Assembly (NCBI GenBank): GCA_965240325.2
Contig: OZ251222.1
Location: 3,720,001 to 3,784,000 of the forward strand
Direction of reading: 5' to 3'
Length of the DNA: 64,000 bases
Origin: Rebecca billardiae RCC1528
Lineage: Eukaryota; Haptophyta
The notes under the pieces are model-generated. The model did not search any database. It worked only from the letters and a program-made list of their open reading frames with translations, and was not told where the DNA came from. Made by a program: the position numbers and the translations under genes. Below, piece after piece: positions 10,128 through 21,708 of the stretch. How positions within the stretch are numbered: position 1 is the stretch's first letter; each line of letters begins with the position of its first letter.

Positions 10128-11857
10128 TCGGAGACGCTGACGACGACGCCGCCGGCGCCGAGGACTCCCTCGATGTCGGCAACGCGCTCAACGACGACGA
10201 CCCGCCCTCATCTCGCACGCGCGCGCGCGCGCACGCCAACTCGGTCGCGTCGCCAACTTACTCAACGCTGCCGCGCATCTACGCGCTCCTGCTCTCCATC
10301 GGACTCTCGGACACGCCGACGGCGGTGCAAGCACTCAACGGCCCGCATGCGACGCAGTTCGCCGCCGCTCTCGACGCCGAGTACGCCTCCATCCTGGCCA
10401 ACAACACGTGGGTGGAGGTGCCGCGCAAGCCGGGGATGCGCACGCTGAAGGCGGCGCCCGTGTTCAACATCAAGCGCGACAAGAAGGGCAACGTCAAGCG
10501 GTTCAAGGCCCGCGTCGTGGGCAAGGGCTTCACGCAGATCGAGGGCATCGACTACGACGAGACGTTCTCCTCGGTCGTTCGCTACGAGACCCTCAAGATG
10601 ATCATCGCCATCGCCGCGGCCAAGCAGCGCCGCCTCTTCCACGGCGACTTCACGACGGCGTACCTCAACGCGCCGATCGACTACGAGATCTACCTCGAGC
10701 TGCCGCTCGGGTACAAGCCGAAGGCGAAGGGTGACGTCGTGCTGCGCCTCCTCAAGAGCCTCTACGGTCTCAAGCAGTCCGGCCGCAACTGGCGTCTCAT
10801 GATCGACGACTGGATGAAGGAGTACGGGTTCGCGCAGAGCCAGGCCGACCCGTGCCTCTATGTCCTCAACACGCAGTCGGGCATCATCGCCGTGTGCATC
10901 TACGTGGACGACATGCTCATCCTCGATGACAGCGACGACCCGACCGCCTGCGACAACTTCATCTCGAAGATCACATCCTCGTACAAGATGACCATCACGG
11001 CCGACATCGACGGCTACCTGTCGGCCACGCTCACGCGCTCCAAGGACGGCATCATGGTGACCGTCACCAAGAACATCCTCGAGCTCCTCGAGAAGACGGG
11101 CTTCATGAACTGCAACACGTCCGACACGCCGATGACCGAGGGCCTCAAGCTCGGCCCGTGCTCCGAGTCGGACGCGCTCGACGCGGAGACGACGACGTTC
11201 TTCCGCTCAGTGGTCGGCTCGCTCATCCACATCACGCAGTTCCGCCCGGACATCGCCTACGCCGTCGGCACGCTCACCCACTTCATGTCAAAGCCGGGCA
11301 AGAAGCACCTCGAGGCTGCCAAGCGCATCATCCGCTACCTCGCCGGTACGCCGAACCTCGGCCTCTTCTTCCGCTCGGGCTCGGACGTCACGCTCATCGC
11401 GTACGTGGACGCCGACTACGCCAACGACCTCCACGACGAGCGCAAGTCTGTCACCGGCTACGTGATGCACCTCTGCGGCTCGACGGTGAGCGGCCGCCGC
11501 GAGAAGCAGCGCACGACGGCTCTGAGCTCGACCGAGGCTGAGTACATGGCCGTCACCTCCGCCGGCAAGGAGATCATGTTCATGCGCAAGCTGCTCACCG
11601 ACCTCGGCTACCCGCAGCTCGCGCCGACCAAGCTCTTCGAGGACAACAAGGCTGTGGTGGACCTCACGGACAACGAGAAGTACCACAACCGCACCAAGCA
11701 CATCGACGTCCAGTACCACTGGAACCGTCAGCACGCCCGCGCCGGCACCTTCAAGCTCTTCTTGATCCCCGGCACCGAGAACCCGGCCGACATCATGACC
11801 AAGCCGCTCGGCCCGGCCGCCTTCCTCAAACTTCGTGCTCAGCTCCTGGGCATGTAA
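10127..11857 (+). pseudogene. 5'-truncated Ty1/copia pol (reverse transcriptase + RNase H)
   Basis: Open from the repeat junction at 10127 (no start codon; frame is continuous) to TAA at 11855-11857. It has the copia RVT_2 signature NTWVEVPRKPG, FKARVVGKGFTQ and FTTAYLNAPIDYEIY, then the catalytic YVDD (in AVCIYVDDMLIL). The copia RNase H follows: YVDADYAND, ALSSTEAEYMA, FEDNKAVVDL and NRTKHIDVQYH. Gag, protease and integrase are missing and the break coincides with the SINE-like head. The retained part has no frameshift or stop, so the loss is probably fairly recent. It is unlikely to be autonomous. Confidence 0.9.
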
Positions 11858-12485
11858 GGCCTCGCCGCACACACGAAGTCCCAGTGCTACATCGGTCGCC
11901 GCTCGTCGGACGCACATTGACCTCGCGCTGTCTCTTCTGAACGGAGACGCTGCTGGCACCGACTCGCCCGACTTCTACATCGTCTACTCGGACAACCGCT
12001 CCGACGCATGCATCCCATACGGCAACATCGCATCATCTACAATCACACGACGGTCACACGTCTACACCCAGTCCCTTCGGGTCGACCAGGTTTCGTACGA
12101 CCACCGCTGCGATTGGGTGGGGGTGTCAAGATCCAACGTTACCGGACTCGCTCTCCTGTGCGTACACACCCGGATCACCAACCGTCACTGGACACCACAT
12201 ACGCCGACTCTCATTATCAGGTCGGCATCACACTTACTCCCGTCATGGTTCATTTCACGACTTACCCGTTGATGGCTATCAGTGCCTCCTATTCACGGTC
12301 CTAGGACTGTCGGATGCCCCCCTAGTGACCGGCTCGTTCAGTTCATACCGCTTCGCATTGCATCAGTCGAACCTCCGTCTCTCGGGGCATCCTCGCCCCC
12401 CTCGTCACGCTCTCGGGCCTCACTGCCCTGTCGCTCTTTTCACCCTTTGACATGGTGGAGCCGCGGGGTGTCGAACTCCGTACCT
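11858..12485 (+). other. 3' flank of the copia remnant (3' UTR/possible LTR remnant)
   Basis: 628 bp without coding evidence between the RT stop codon and the right SINE-like arm. It may contain a decayed 3' LTR, but I could not delimit TG...CA termini or a second LTR copy. Confidence 0.4.
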
Positions 12486-12937
12486 AGTCGCCTGTTCGAA
12501 TCCCACTACCGACGTGCCACAAAAAGTTCTTGCCCACTCTCCGGCTCCCCGCGAGAGCCTTACGGCCCGGGGGGAGGAAGACGAGCCGGAGACGACGAAG
12601 AATCGAACAGAAATCGGACAACGACCCACCGCCGACAGAAGACGAGCACGGCTCACAAGAAGCGCAGCCCCCGGGCGAGTCACACCCGGGTCAACAACAA
12701 CGCTACAACAACGAGCCTCAAGAAGCCACAGCAGCAGAAGGGCTCACCGCCCACACACACACAGAAGCCGGAGCCTCTACGAAGCCACACAGCGCAGACG
12801 AGCACGCAGGGCGGACACCCGGGACAGACCGGGCGGGGAAGGAACAACCTCGTCAACAAATCCGGAGTCGGACGTCTGTCGGTAGACTGGGACGGACTAC
12901 AGCCCCTCGCGGGGTGTCCCCAGGTGACCTCGGTTAT
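12486..12937 (+). repeat. SINE-like repeat (right arm, head truncated)
   Basis: Reverse complement of 9627-10068 with a few indels. It starts just before the B box (GTTCGAATCCC) and lacks the A-box half, which is replaced by copia 3' flank. It is in inverted orientation relative to the left arm. Confidence 0.75.
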
Positions 12938-13029
12938 GACAAATCGGATGAAAACCCGTTTGTCCGACTGAGCTATCGGCTTGCGCAAGCCGATAGCTCA
13001 GTCGGACAAACGGGTTTTCATCCGATTTG

Positions 13030-13031
<2 letters not shown>
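12938..13031. repeat. 94-nt perfect palindrome (right)
   Basis: Identical in sequence and length to 9533-9626, with centre TTGCGCAA between 12984 and 12985. It directly abuts an (ATT)n microsatellite. Confidence 0.9.

Positions 13032-13094
<63 letters not shown>
13032..13094. repeat. (ATT)n microsatellite
   Basis: About 20 uninterrupted ATT units starting at the end of the palindrome. Apparent poly-Ile/Tyr/Asn frames here are artefacts. Confidence 0.95.
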
Positions 13095-14922
13095 TTCGGC
13101 GGCCGGATATTGTACAGTATATATATATATATCGAGCTTCCGCTCGGCGATGGAGTGATGGGCGACTACGAGGGGGGGAGGGACGACGGCGAGGAGCGCT
13201 GATCCTGGTGTTTGTCTCTGCTGCTCGATCTGCTGCACTACACCTACAGCTTGCTGACTCTGACGCCTGCCCGTTGCATACCACGTCCGGTTAATAATAT
13301 TAAACGACGTGGTATGCAACCGGCAAGCGTCAGGCTCAGAGTGCAGCAGACACATATAGAATGCGTCCGCGCCTTCCGACCAGGTCAGGCAGTGCGCCAC
13401 CCGCAGCCCTGCCCCCCTACGGGAGCGGGGCCGGGATGGAGCACCGCCTCGGCCTGGGGCACGCGGCGGCGACGGCAGATGCCGCCGCGGCCGAGCGCCT
13501 TCCGGAGCACTTGGATGAGGGTGAGGTCGTAGTCAATGTATATATATATATATATATATATAGATTGATGGGCCACGCGGTCGTCCTACCTGTGTCGTTA
13601 AATCATAGACTACTTCTCATAGAATGGGTCCGAGTCGCCGTGGCGGCGCGCCGGCGCGGCTTCGTCGGTCACATCCGACATCGGCCCGGACCGGCTCCGC
13701 CGGCAGACTGACCCAGGGCCAGGGCCAGGGCCAGTCCCACGCGTCCGACGCTGAGCGCCAGTATAGTTCTGTAGATGGATATACGACGCGACGCAAGTGC
13801 TACTACAACTATAGCGCTGCTCTACCGACTCTCCGAGTCTCCGGACACAATGCCGAATGCGGAAATGGCGGCGGCGGGCGGCCACGCGCGCGCACGAATT
13901 GAGTGTCAGCAACACCGCTTGCTCGCGCTCAGCGCGAAAGCATGTTTGCTCTCTCGGCGTCTGGCGGATCTAAGCAGGCTACCAGCCGTGGTATTAGACT
14001 ATTAGAGTTTAGACGTTGCAGCAGATAGATGGGGTGGACCGTGGACGGCTCGACCACGCGGCAAGGGCATGAGCGTGACCGCAACCTCCGCCGCGCCTGC
14101 GTCCGCGAGGGGGCTTAGCACCTTGACCTTGCGCGTCGCCCTGGCTCTTCGTTGGCTCAGATGTATCTACCCTACCCCCAGCGTCGCGCGCGGGCTCTGA
14201 GCCTGACGGGTGGACGTCTCATCGGCCTCCTCGTCTGCGCAGTTCGGTACTTCGGTCGCCATCATCGACGGAATCACGACTGTCGGCCAGATCGTCGAGC
14301 TCAAGCGGGCCAAGTTCGTCCTCAGATGGCATCGGGTCAATCGTCTACCTCGTCACCCATACCGATCGTACCAACCCTTCCGCTCGCCACCCTGAGCCGT
14401 GCGCTGTCGTCAAAGCTCGTGCACACGGGCGCTATCAAGAGACGAGAGACGCACGCTCGCACTCGCAGTGTCGATCGGCCTATCAATCGATCTCCGATAG
14501 CAATGTTCTGAATGTGTGTGTTACGACCGAATTTACGACCACATCGACGAGGCCGCATTGGGCGGCCGCCCCAATTCTTTCAATTGATGAGCCGCCTGAG
14601 TTTCGTCGCAGATCGCTTTATCGGCACTGCCGCTGACGAATCAAGCAGGAAAGTAATAGAGCGGGTATGATACAGGTACAGATATCATTCAGCAATAAAT
14701 CGGCATATGCTTTTTTCGAGACCGCCTCATCACCAGGATGAATATCGCACTGCCCATAGAAGGGACTTTCATGATTAGATGATTACGGAACCTGCAGCGC
14801 CGTCATAATGCCGAATCGTACTTTATGCGCCTATGCGGGAGGGCGCCGCTTATGATAGATCATATCTGCTCAAGTCGCGTGGTGGACCCACCAAACAGTG
14901 GACCCACGGCGCCCCCGCGCGC
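13095..14922. other. Intergenic region, no gene supported
   Basis: Lower-GC sequence with a (TA)n run at ~13538-13562, a hairpin at ~13256-13340 and scattered short frames without domain signal. The distal end should contain the promoter and 5' UTR of the giant gene starting at 14923. A second upstream in-frame ATG lies at 14833, but the signal peptide starts at 14923. Confidence 0.55.
13256..13340. repeat. Imperfect inverted repeat with AT-rich loop (MITE-like)
   Basis: Core arms GTTGCATACCACGTC (13273-13287) and GACGTGGTATGCAAC (13306-13320) are perfect. Matching continues outward with mismatches (CTGACGCCTGCC versus the complement of GGCAAGCGTCAGG). The loop is TAATAATATTAAA. Confidence 0.65.
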
Positions 14923-17900
14923 ATGGCAGCTGGGGTCGCCCTCCTCGTGCTCACCGCGGCCCCAGCAATAAATCCGGTGCTGCTGGGGCTCGCGCTCCCC
15001 GCCAGTCCGACGCTTCTCGTGACCGGCGAGCGGCACACGTGCCTCCTCTACGTCAACGCGGAGCTCAAGTGGTGCGCACGCGGCGACGCGGCAGCGCCGC
15101 CGGCGCGGCGATGCGCCACCCGCCGCTGCGGTCGCCCCGATCCGAGGCGGCGGTGCGCCCCCCGGCCCGGCGCGCGTCCCCGCAGCTTCGGATTGAACGA
15201 CAAGGGGCAGCTGGGCCAGGACGACACAGAGAACCGTGGCGACGAGCCCGGGGAGCTCGGCACCGCCCTGCCGTACATCAATCTCCCGACCGGGCTGACC
15301 GTCAACGACTGCAGCGCAGGCCAGAAGCACACGTGCGCGTTGCTCACGGACTCGGGCGTGCGATGGTGCGCGCGGCGCGGCGCGGGTGGATCGCGCCGCC
15401 GTCCCCCGCCAGCGAGTGCACCCGCGCACCCACCCGCCGTGCCGCCGCCCGTGCCCGCTGCCGTGCCCACTGCCGCCGCCGCCGCGCCGCGCCGCCGCGA
15501 CGCAGCTGGGGCCCCTCGCAGGATGGGAGGCTGGGCGGCGGGAACGCCATCGACGTGGGCGACGGTGTCGGCGGCTCGATCAGCATGGGTGACCCGCTCG
15601 TCGCCGTCAACCTCGGCGCCAACGCGACCGCGGCCTCGGTGCGCGCCAGCCTGAAGGGCGCGTGCGCGCTCGTCACGCAGGGCGCGACCACCGGCCTCAA
15701 GTGCTGGGGCCGGAACGACAAGGGGCAGCTCGGGTACGGCGACAGCACGAGCAGAGGGCAGGCCGCGAGCGACATGGGCGACGCCCTGCCCTTCGTCAAC
15801 CTCGGCGCCGGCCTCACCGTCACCCACTACTCGATGCACCAGGCTTCACACGCGTGCGCTGTGCTGAGCAACGGCAGCGTCAAGTGGTGCGCGCGGGCGC
15901 GCGCGCGAGCACAGCGCGCCGCGGGGCGAGGGGCGGGCGCGCGCGCGCCGCCCGCCTCGCCAGCCCGCCGCCACGCCCCGCGCTCCGCGCGTGCGGCGTG
16001 CGCTTGCGCGCGGCGGGCTCACGGCGCCGCCGCACGCGCCGGCGCGCCCCCGTCCGTCCGACCGCTCCCCGCGTACGGCGCAGCTGGGGCAGCGGCGCGA
16101 AGGGCCAGCTGGGCAGCGGCGGCACCGGTGATCTGGGCGACGTCGCCGGCCAGATGGGCGACGCGCTCGCGCCCGTCAGCCTCGGCAGCGGCGTGCTCGC
16201 CTCGAAGGTCGCGGCGGGCCTCGAGGCGACGTGCGTGCTGAGCACCACAGGGCGCGTCAAGTGCTTTGGCGACGCGGGCGCCGGCGGCACGCTCGGGCTG
16301 GGGGACACGGACAGCAGGATCACGGCGGCGGAGCTCGGCGACAAGCTCCCCTTCGTCGACCTCGGCGCAAACCGCACCGTCGTCAACCTGCAGGTGGGCA
16401 ACGACCACGCGTGCGCGCTCTTCGACACCGGCAAAGTCAAGTGGTGCGCGCCGCGCGAGCCTGCCGCCTCCCGTGCGCGCCGAGCCGCCACCGTTGAGCG
16501 TCGGGCGCCGCCGCGCGCGCCGCGCCGCGCCGCGCGCAGCTGGGGCGACGCCAGCCATGGCGAGCTCGGCCAGGGCGACTCCGACTCGCGCGGTGGCAAC
16601 GCGGGCGAGATGGGCGACGCGCTGCCCGACGTCGACCTGGGCACGGGGCAGAGCGCGACGCAGGTGAGCGCAGGCCGCTCTCTCACGTGCGCGCTGCTCG
16701 CCAGCGGATCGATGAAGTGGTGCGCGCAGCGCGCCGCAGCGCGCCGCCGCTCGCGACGTCGCGGCGCCGAGCGGGCGGCCCGAGCGGCGCGCGACGCGCG
16801 CGGCGCTCACGCCGGCCGGCGCGGCGGCGGTGCGCCCGGACCCCGCCCGGCGCGCTGCCCGCGTGCCCCACAGCTTTGGCGAGGCGAACAAGGGGCAGCT
16901 CGGCCTGGGCAGCAAGGACAGGGTGGGGGACGAGCCCGGCCAGATGGGCGACGCCCTGCCGGAGGTGGCGCTGCCGCAGACGCCGCCGTCACCGCCGCCG
17001 AGCCCGCCACCGACCCCTCCGCCGAGCCCGCCGCCACCGAGCCCGCCGCCGAGCCCGCCGCCGAGCCCGCCGCCGCCGAGCCCGCCGCCGAGCCCGCCGC
17101 CGAGCCCGCCGCCACCCTCGCCGCCGCCGAGCCCGCCGCCGCCGAGCCCGCCGCCCTCGCCGCCGCCGTCACCCCCGCCGAGCCCGCCACCGAGCCCGCC
17201 GCCCTCGCCGCCGCCGAGCCCGCCGCCGCCGAGCCCGCCGCCCTCGCCGCCGCCCAGCCCACCGCCGAGCCCGCCGCCCTCGCCACCGCCCAGCCCGCCG
17301 CCCAGCCCGCCGCCCAGCCCACCGCCCTCACCACCGCCGTCTCCACCGCCCTCGCCGCCGCCCTCGCCACCACCATCGCCACCGCCGCCCTCACCCCCGC
17401 CGTCGCCGCCGCCCTCGCCACCACCGTCACCACCGCCCAGCCCGCCGCCCTCACCGCCTCCGCCGTCACCACCTCCCAGCCCACCGCCGTCGCCGCCGCC
17501 CTCACCGCCACCGTCGCCGCCACCGAGCCCGCCACCGCCCAGCCCACCGCCCAGCCCGCCGCCGTCACCGCCGCCGAGCCCGCCGCCCAGCCCACCGCCG
17601 TCGCCACCGCCCTCGCCCCCACCGAGCCCGCCACCGAGCCCGCCGCCGTCGCCGCCACCGTCGCCACCACCTTCGCCGCCGCCGTCGCCGCCGCCGAGCC
17701 CGCCGCCTCCGAGCCCACCGCCGTCGCCGCCGCCCTCACCGCCGCCGAGCCCGCCACCCTCACCACCGCCGAGCCCGCCACCCTCGCCGCCGCCGAGCCC
17801 GCCGCCGAGTCCACCTCCGCCGAGCCCGCCACCCTCGCCGCCGCCGAGCCCGCCACCGAGCCCGCCACCGAGCCCGCCGCCGTCACCTCCACCGAGCCCA

Positions 17901-20900
17901 CCGCCGAGCCCGCCGCCGTCGCCGCCTCCGAGCCCGCCTCCGTCGCCGCCGCCGAGCCCGCCCCCCAGCCCGCCGCCGCCGTCGCCACCGCCGTCGCCGC
18001 CGCCGTCGCCGCCGCCGAGTCCGCCTCCCTCGCCACCGCCGTCACCGCCTCCGAGCCCGCCGCCCAGCCCACCGCCGTCGCCACCGCCCTCGCCACCGCC
18101 CTCGCCGCCGCCGAGCCCGCCGCCATCGCCGCCACCGTCGCCACCACCATCGCCGCCGCCCTCGCCGCCACCGAGCCCGCCGCCTCCGAGCCCGCCGCCG
18201 TCGCCACCACCCTCTCCGCCGCCGAGCCCGCCACCCTCACCGCCGCCGAGCCCACCACCCTCGCCGCCGCCGAGCCCGCCGCCCTCGCCGCCGCCCTCGC
18301 CGCCACCGTCGCCACCGCCGTCGCCGCCGCCGAGCCCGCCCCCGCCGAGCCCGCCGCCGTCCCCGCCACCGTCACCGCCACCGAGCCCGCCGCCGAGCCC
18401 GCCGCCGTCACCGCCGCCGTCACCGCCGCCAAGCCCGCCGCCGTCGCCACCGCCGAGCCCGCCACCATCGCCGCCGCCGAGCCCGCCCCCCAGCCCACCG
18501 CCGCCGTCGCCGCCGCCATCGCCGCCGCCGTCGCCACCGCCGAGCCCGCCACCATCACCGCCGCCGTCACCGCCTCCGAGCCCGCCGCCCAGCCCACCGC
18601 CGTCGCCACCGCCGTCGCCACCGCCCTCGCCGCCACCGAGCCCGCCGCCATCGCCGCCTCCGTCGCCGCCACCTTCGCCGCCGCCGTCGCCTCCGCCCAG
18701 CCCACCGCCGCCAAGCCCGCCACCATCACCGCCGCCCTCACCGCCGCCCTCGCCGCCGCCCTCGCCGCCACCGAGCCCGCCACCGTCGCCACCCCCGAGC
18801 CCGCCGCCGTCGCCGCCGCCGTCCCCGCCACCCAGCCCGCCGCCGTCGCCGCCGCCGAGCCCGCCCCCGCCGAGTCCACCGCCGAGCCCGCCGCCGAGCC
18901 CGCCGCCGAGCCCACCGCCGAGCCCGCCGCCGAGCCCGCCGCCATCCCCGCCGCCCAGCCCGCCGCCGTCCCCACCACCAAGCCCACCACCTTCGCCGCC
19001 GCCGAGCCCACCGCCGAGCCCGCCGCCGAGCCCGCCGCCATCCCCGCCGCCCAGCCCGCCGCCGTCCCCACCACCAAGCCCACCACCTTCGCCGCCGCCG
19101 AGCCCGCCGCCGAGCCCGCCGCCACCGTCGCCGCCGCCGTCGCCACCACCGTCGCCGCCGCCGAGCCCACCACCATCACCACCGCCGTCGCCACCGCCAT
19201 CGCCGCCGCCGAGCCCGCCGCCCAGCCCACCGCCGCCCAGCCCTCCACCATCACCGCCGCCCTCACCGCCGCCCTCGCCGCCGCCCTCGCCGCCACCGAG
19301 CCCGCCACCGTCGCCACCCCCGAGCCCGCCGCCGTCGCCGCCGCCGTCCCCGCCACCCAGCCCGCCGCCGTCGCCGCCGCCGAGCCCGCCCCCGCCGAGC
19401 CCACCGCCGAGCCCGCCGCCGAGCCCGCCGCCGAGCCCGCCGCCGAGCCCGCCGCCGAGCCCGCCGCCATCCCCGCCGCCCAGCCCGCCGCCGTCCCCAC
19501 CACCAAGCCCACCACCTTCGCCGCCGCCGAGCCCGCCGCCGAGCCCGCCGCCACCGTCGCCGCCGCCATCGCCACCACCGTCGCCGCCGCCGAGCCCACC
19601 ACCATCACCACCGCCGTCGCCACCGCCATCGCCGCCGCCGAGCCCGCCGCCCAGCCCACCGCCGCCCAGCCCGCCACCATCACCGCCACCCTCACCGCCG
19701 CCCTCACCGCCGCCCTCGCCGCCACCGAGCCCGCCACCGTCGCCACCTCCGAGCCCGCCGCCGTCGCCGCCGCCGTCCCCGCCACCCAGCCCGCCGCCGT
19801 CGCCTCCGCCGAGCCCGCCGCCCCCGAGCCCGCCGCCGAGCCCGCCGCCGAGCCCGCCGCCGAGCCCGCCGCCGAGCCCGCCGCCGTCACCGCCGCCGTC
19901 GCCGCCCCCGAGCCCACCACCATCACCACCGCCGTCGCCACCGCCATCGCCGCCGCCGAGCCCGCCGCCGTCGCCGCCGCCATCGCCACCACCATCACCG
20001 CCGCCGTCACCACCACCCAGCCCGCCGCCGCCAAGCCCACCGCCCTCGCCGCCGCCCTCGCCGCCGCCGAGCCCGCCGCCGTCGCCGCCGCCATCGCCGC
20101 CACCATCACCGCCGCCGTCACCACCACCCAGCCCACCGCCGACAAGCCCACCGCCATCGCCGCCGCCCGTGCCGCCGCCGAGCCCGCCACCCTCGCCGCC
20201 GCCGAGCCCGCCGCCGTCACCGCCCCCGAGCCCGCCACCGTCACCGCCGCCGTCCCCGCCACCCAGACCGCCGCCGTCGCCGCCGCCGAGCCCCCCGCCG
20301 CCGAGCCCGCCGCCGAGCCCGCCGCCGAGCCCGCCGCCGAGCCCGCCGCCGAGCCCGCCGCCGAGTCCGCCGCCGTCGCCGCCTCCCAGCCCGCCGCCGT
20401 TTCCGCCGCCGTCGCCGCCACCCAGCCCGCCGCCGTCGCCGCCGCCGAGCCCGCCGCCGAGACCGCCGCCGAGCCCGCCGCCATCCCCGCCGCCTTCCCC
20501 GCCTCCCAGCCCGCCGCCGAGCCCGCCGCCGTCCCCGCCGCCGAGCCCACCACCGTCGCCGCCACCGATCCCGCCGCCGAGCCCGCCGCCGCCGTCGCCG
20601 CCGCCGTCGCCGCCGCCGTCGCCGCCGCCCAGCCCGCCACCATCACCGCCGCCATCGCCGCCGCCGTCGCCGCCGCCGAGCCCGCCGCCGTCGCCGCCAC
20701 CGTCACCGCCACCGTCACCGCCGCCGTCACCACCACCCAGCCCGCCGCCGCCAAGCCCACCACCATCGCCGCCGCCCTCACCGCCGCCCTCGCCGCCGCC
20801 GTCGCCGCCGCCGAGCCCGCCGCCGTCGCCGCCCCCGAGCCCGCCGCCGTCGCCGCCGCCCTCGCCGCCACCCAACCCGCCGCCCTCGCCGCCGCCGAGC

Positions 20901-21708
20901 CCGCCGCCCCCGAGCCCGCCACCGTCGCCGCCGCCGAGCCCGCCGCCGAGCCCGCCGCCGAGCCCGCCGCCTTCACCACCGCCATCACCGCCGCCCAGCC
21001 CACCGCCGAGCCCGCCACCGTCACCGCCACCGAGCCCGCCACCGTCACCGCCTCCGAGCCCGCCTCCGAGCCCGCCTCCGCCGTCGCCGCCGCCGTCACC
21101 CCCACCGAGTCCGCCGCCGAGCCCGCCTCCATCACCGCCGCCCTCGCCACCGCCATCGCCGCCGCCCTCGCCTCCACCCAGTCCGCCGCCCCCGAGCCCG
21201 CCACCCAGCCCGCCGCCCTCGCCGCCGCCCTCACCGCCGCCTTCGCCGCCGCCGAGCCCGCCGCCCTCGCCGCCCCCGAGCCCGCCGCCGTCGCCGCCGC
21301 CGTCCCCGCCACCCAGTCCGCCGCCCTCGCCGCCGCCGAGTCCACCCCCCCCCAGCCCGCCGCCGTCACCACCGCCGTCACCGCCGCCGTCGCCACCGCC
21401 CAGCCCGCCGCCCTCGCCGCCCCCCAGCCCGCCGCCCAGTCCGCCGCCATCCCCGCCACCCAGTCCGCCACCGTCGCCGCCACCGAGCCCACCACCGAGT
21501 CCGCCGCCGCCGTCGCCGCCGCCATCGCCACCGCCCTCTCCTCCGCCGAGCCCGCCTCCGTCGCCGCCGCCCCTCCCCCCACCGAGCCCACCGCCGAGCC
21601 CACCACCGTCGCCGCCGCAGTCGCCCCCCCCATCGCCGCCGCCGTCGCCACCACCAAGCCCGCCGCCTCCGAGCCCGCCGCCAAGCCCACCGCCCTCGCC
21701 GCCACCCA
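14923..21708 (+). CDS. Giant surface protein, first part: signal peptide, seven RCC1 repeats, SPPP array
   Basis: Exons 14923-15071, 15186-15365, 15506-15886, 16084-16443, 16540-16719 and 16874-21708. Splicing restores KCFG/RCWG/KCWG plus GQLG in every case. The start is chosen because it opens a signal peptide (MAAGVALLVLTAAPAINPV). Seven repeats of the form (H)TCALL...G-V-K-CWG-x3-GQLG-x-G follow, the exact number for an RCC1/BLIP-II seven-bladed propeller. With the signal peptide this implies an extracellular propeller rather than nuclear RCC1. From 16983 the protein is SPPP repeats (~1,575 residues) up to the viral insertion at 21709, where the frame runs into the viral terminal repeat. 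I read this as the N-terminal part of the gene that resumes at 37953. Confidence 0.75.
15072..15185 (+). other. Intron 1 of the giant gene
   Basis: 114 nt, AAGTG|GTGCGC ... CCGCAG|CTTCGG, phase 2. The splice gives LKCFGLNDKGQLG. Confidence 0.85.
15366..15505 (+). other. Intron 2 of the giant gene
   Basis: 140 nt, CGATG|GTGCGC ... ACGCAG|CTGGGG, phase 2. The splice gives VRCWGPSQDGRLGGG. Confidence 0.85.
15887..16083 (+). other. Intron 3 of the giant gene
   Basis: 197 nt, AAGTG|GTGCGC ... GCGCAG|CTGGGG, phase 2. The splice gives VKCWGSGAKGQLGSG. Confidence 0.85.
16444..16539 (+). other. Intron 4 of the giant gene
   Basis: 96 nt, AAGTG|GTGCGC ... GCGCAG|CTGGGG, phase 2. The splice gives VKCWGDASHGELGQG. 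Confidence 0.85.
16720..16873 (+). other. Intron 5 of the giant gene
   Basis: 154 nt, AAGTG|GTGCGC ... CCACAG|CTTTGG, phase 2. The splice gives MKCFGEANKGQLGLG and enters the SPPP frame directly. Confidence 0.85.
16983..21708 (+). repeat. SPPP tetrapeptide-coding array, left of the virus
   Basis: About 4.7 kb of (TCG/TCA/AGC)(CCN)3 units with a periodic PPPP insertion, in one continuous frame. Rare substitutions (T, V, R, F, I, N, L, Q) occur in the distal third. Larger internal duplications exist, for example near-identical blocks around 18840-19130 and 19370-19560. It is likely an O-glycosylated polyproline-II rod if hydroxylated. Confidence 0.95.
21685..21708 (+). repeat. Candidate target-site duplication, left copy (24 bp)
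   Basis: Begins GCCCACCGCCCTCGCCGCC and differs at one position (A at 21704 versus G at 37972) from 37953-37976, which touches the other end of the virus. The same words occur elsewhere in the array, so chance cannot be excluded. Confidence 0.5.

Larger units (their letters stand above)
9533..13031. mobile_element. Composite element: copia remnant between two inverted SINE-like arms
   Basis: Outer ends are identical 94-nt perfect palindromes (9533-9626 and 12938-13031). Inside them ~440-450-bp arms are inverted copies of each other: 9627-10068 is the reverse complement of 12486-12937, with small indels such as 11 extra nt in the right arm. Between the arms lies a 5'-truncated Ty1/copia pol fragment. 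It could be one foldback-type transposon, or two SINEs that happened to insert in opposite orientation around a retroelement. Confidence 0.7.

Noticed and set aside
12282-13294. Frames of 120-250 codons through the SINE-like arm, palindrome and (ATT)n run
   Set aside because: They run through repeats and end in poly-Tyr/Ile encoded by the microsatellite. The same frames appear in inverted form at 9495-10448, as expected for repeats, not genes.
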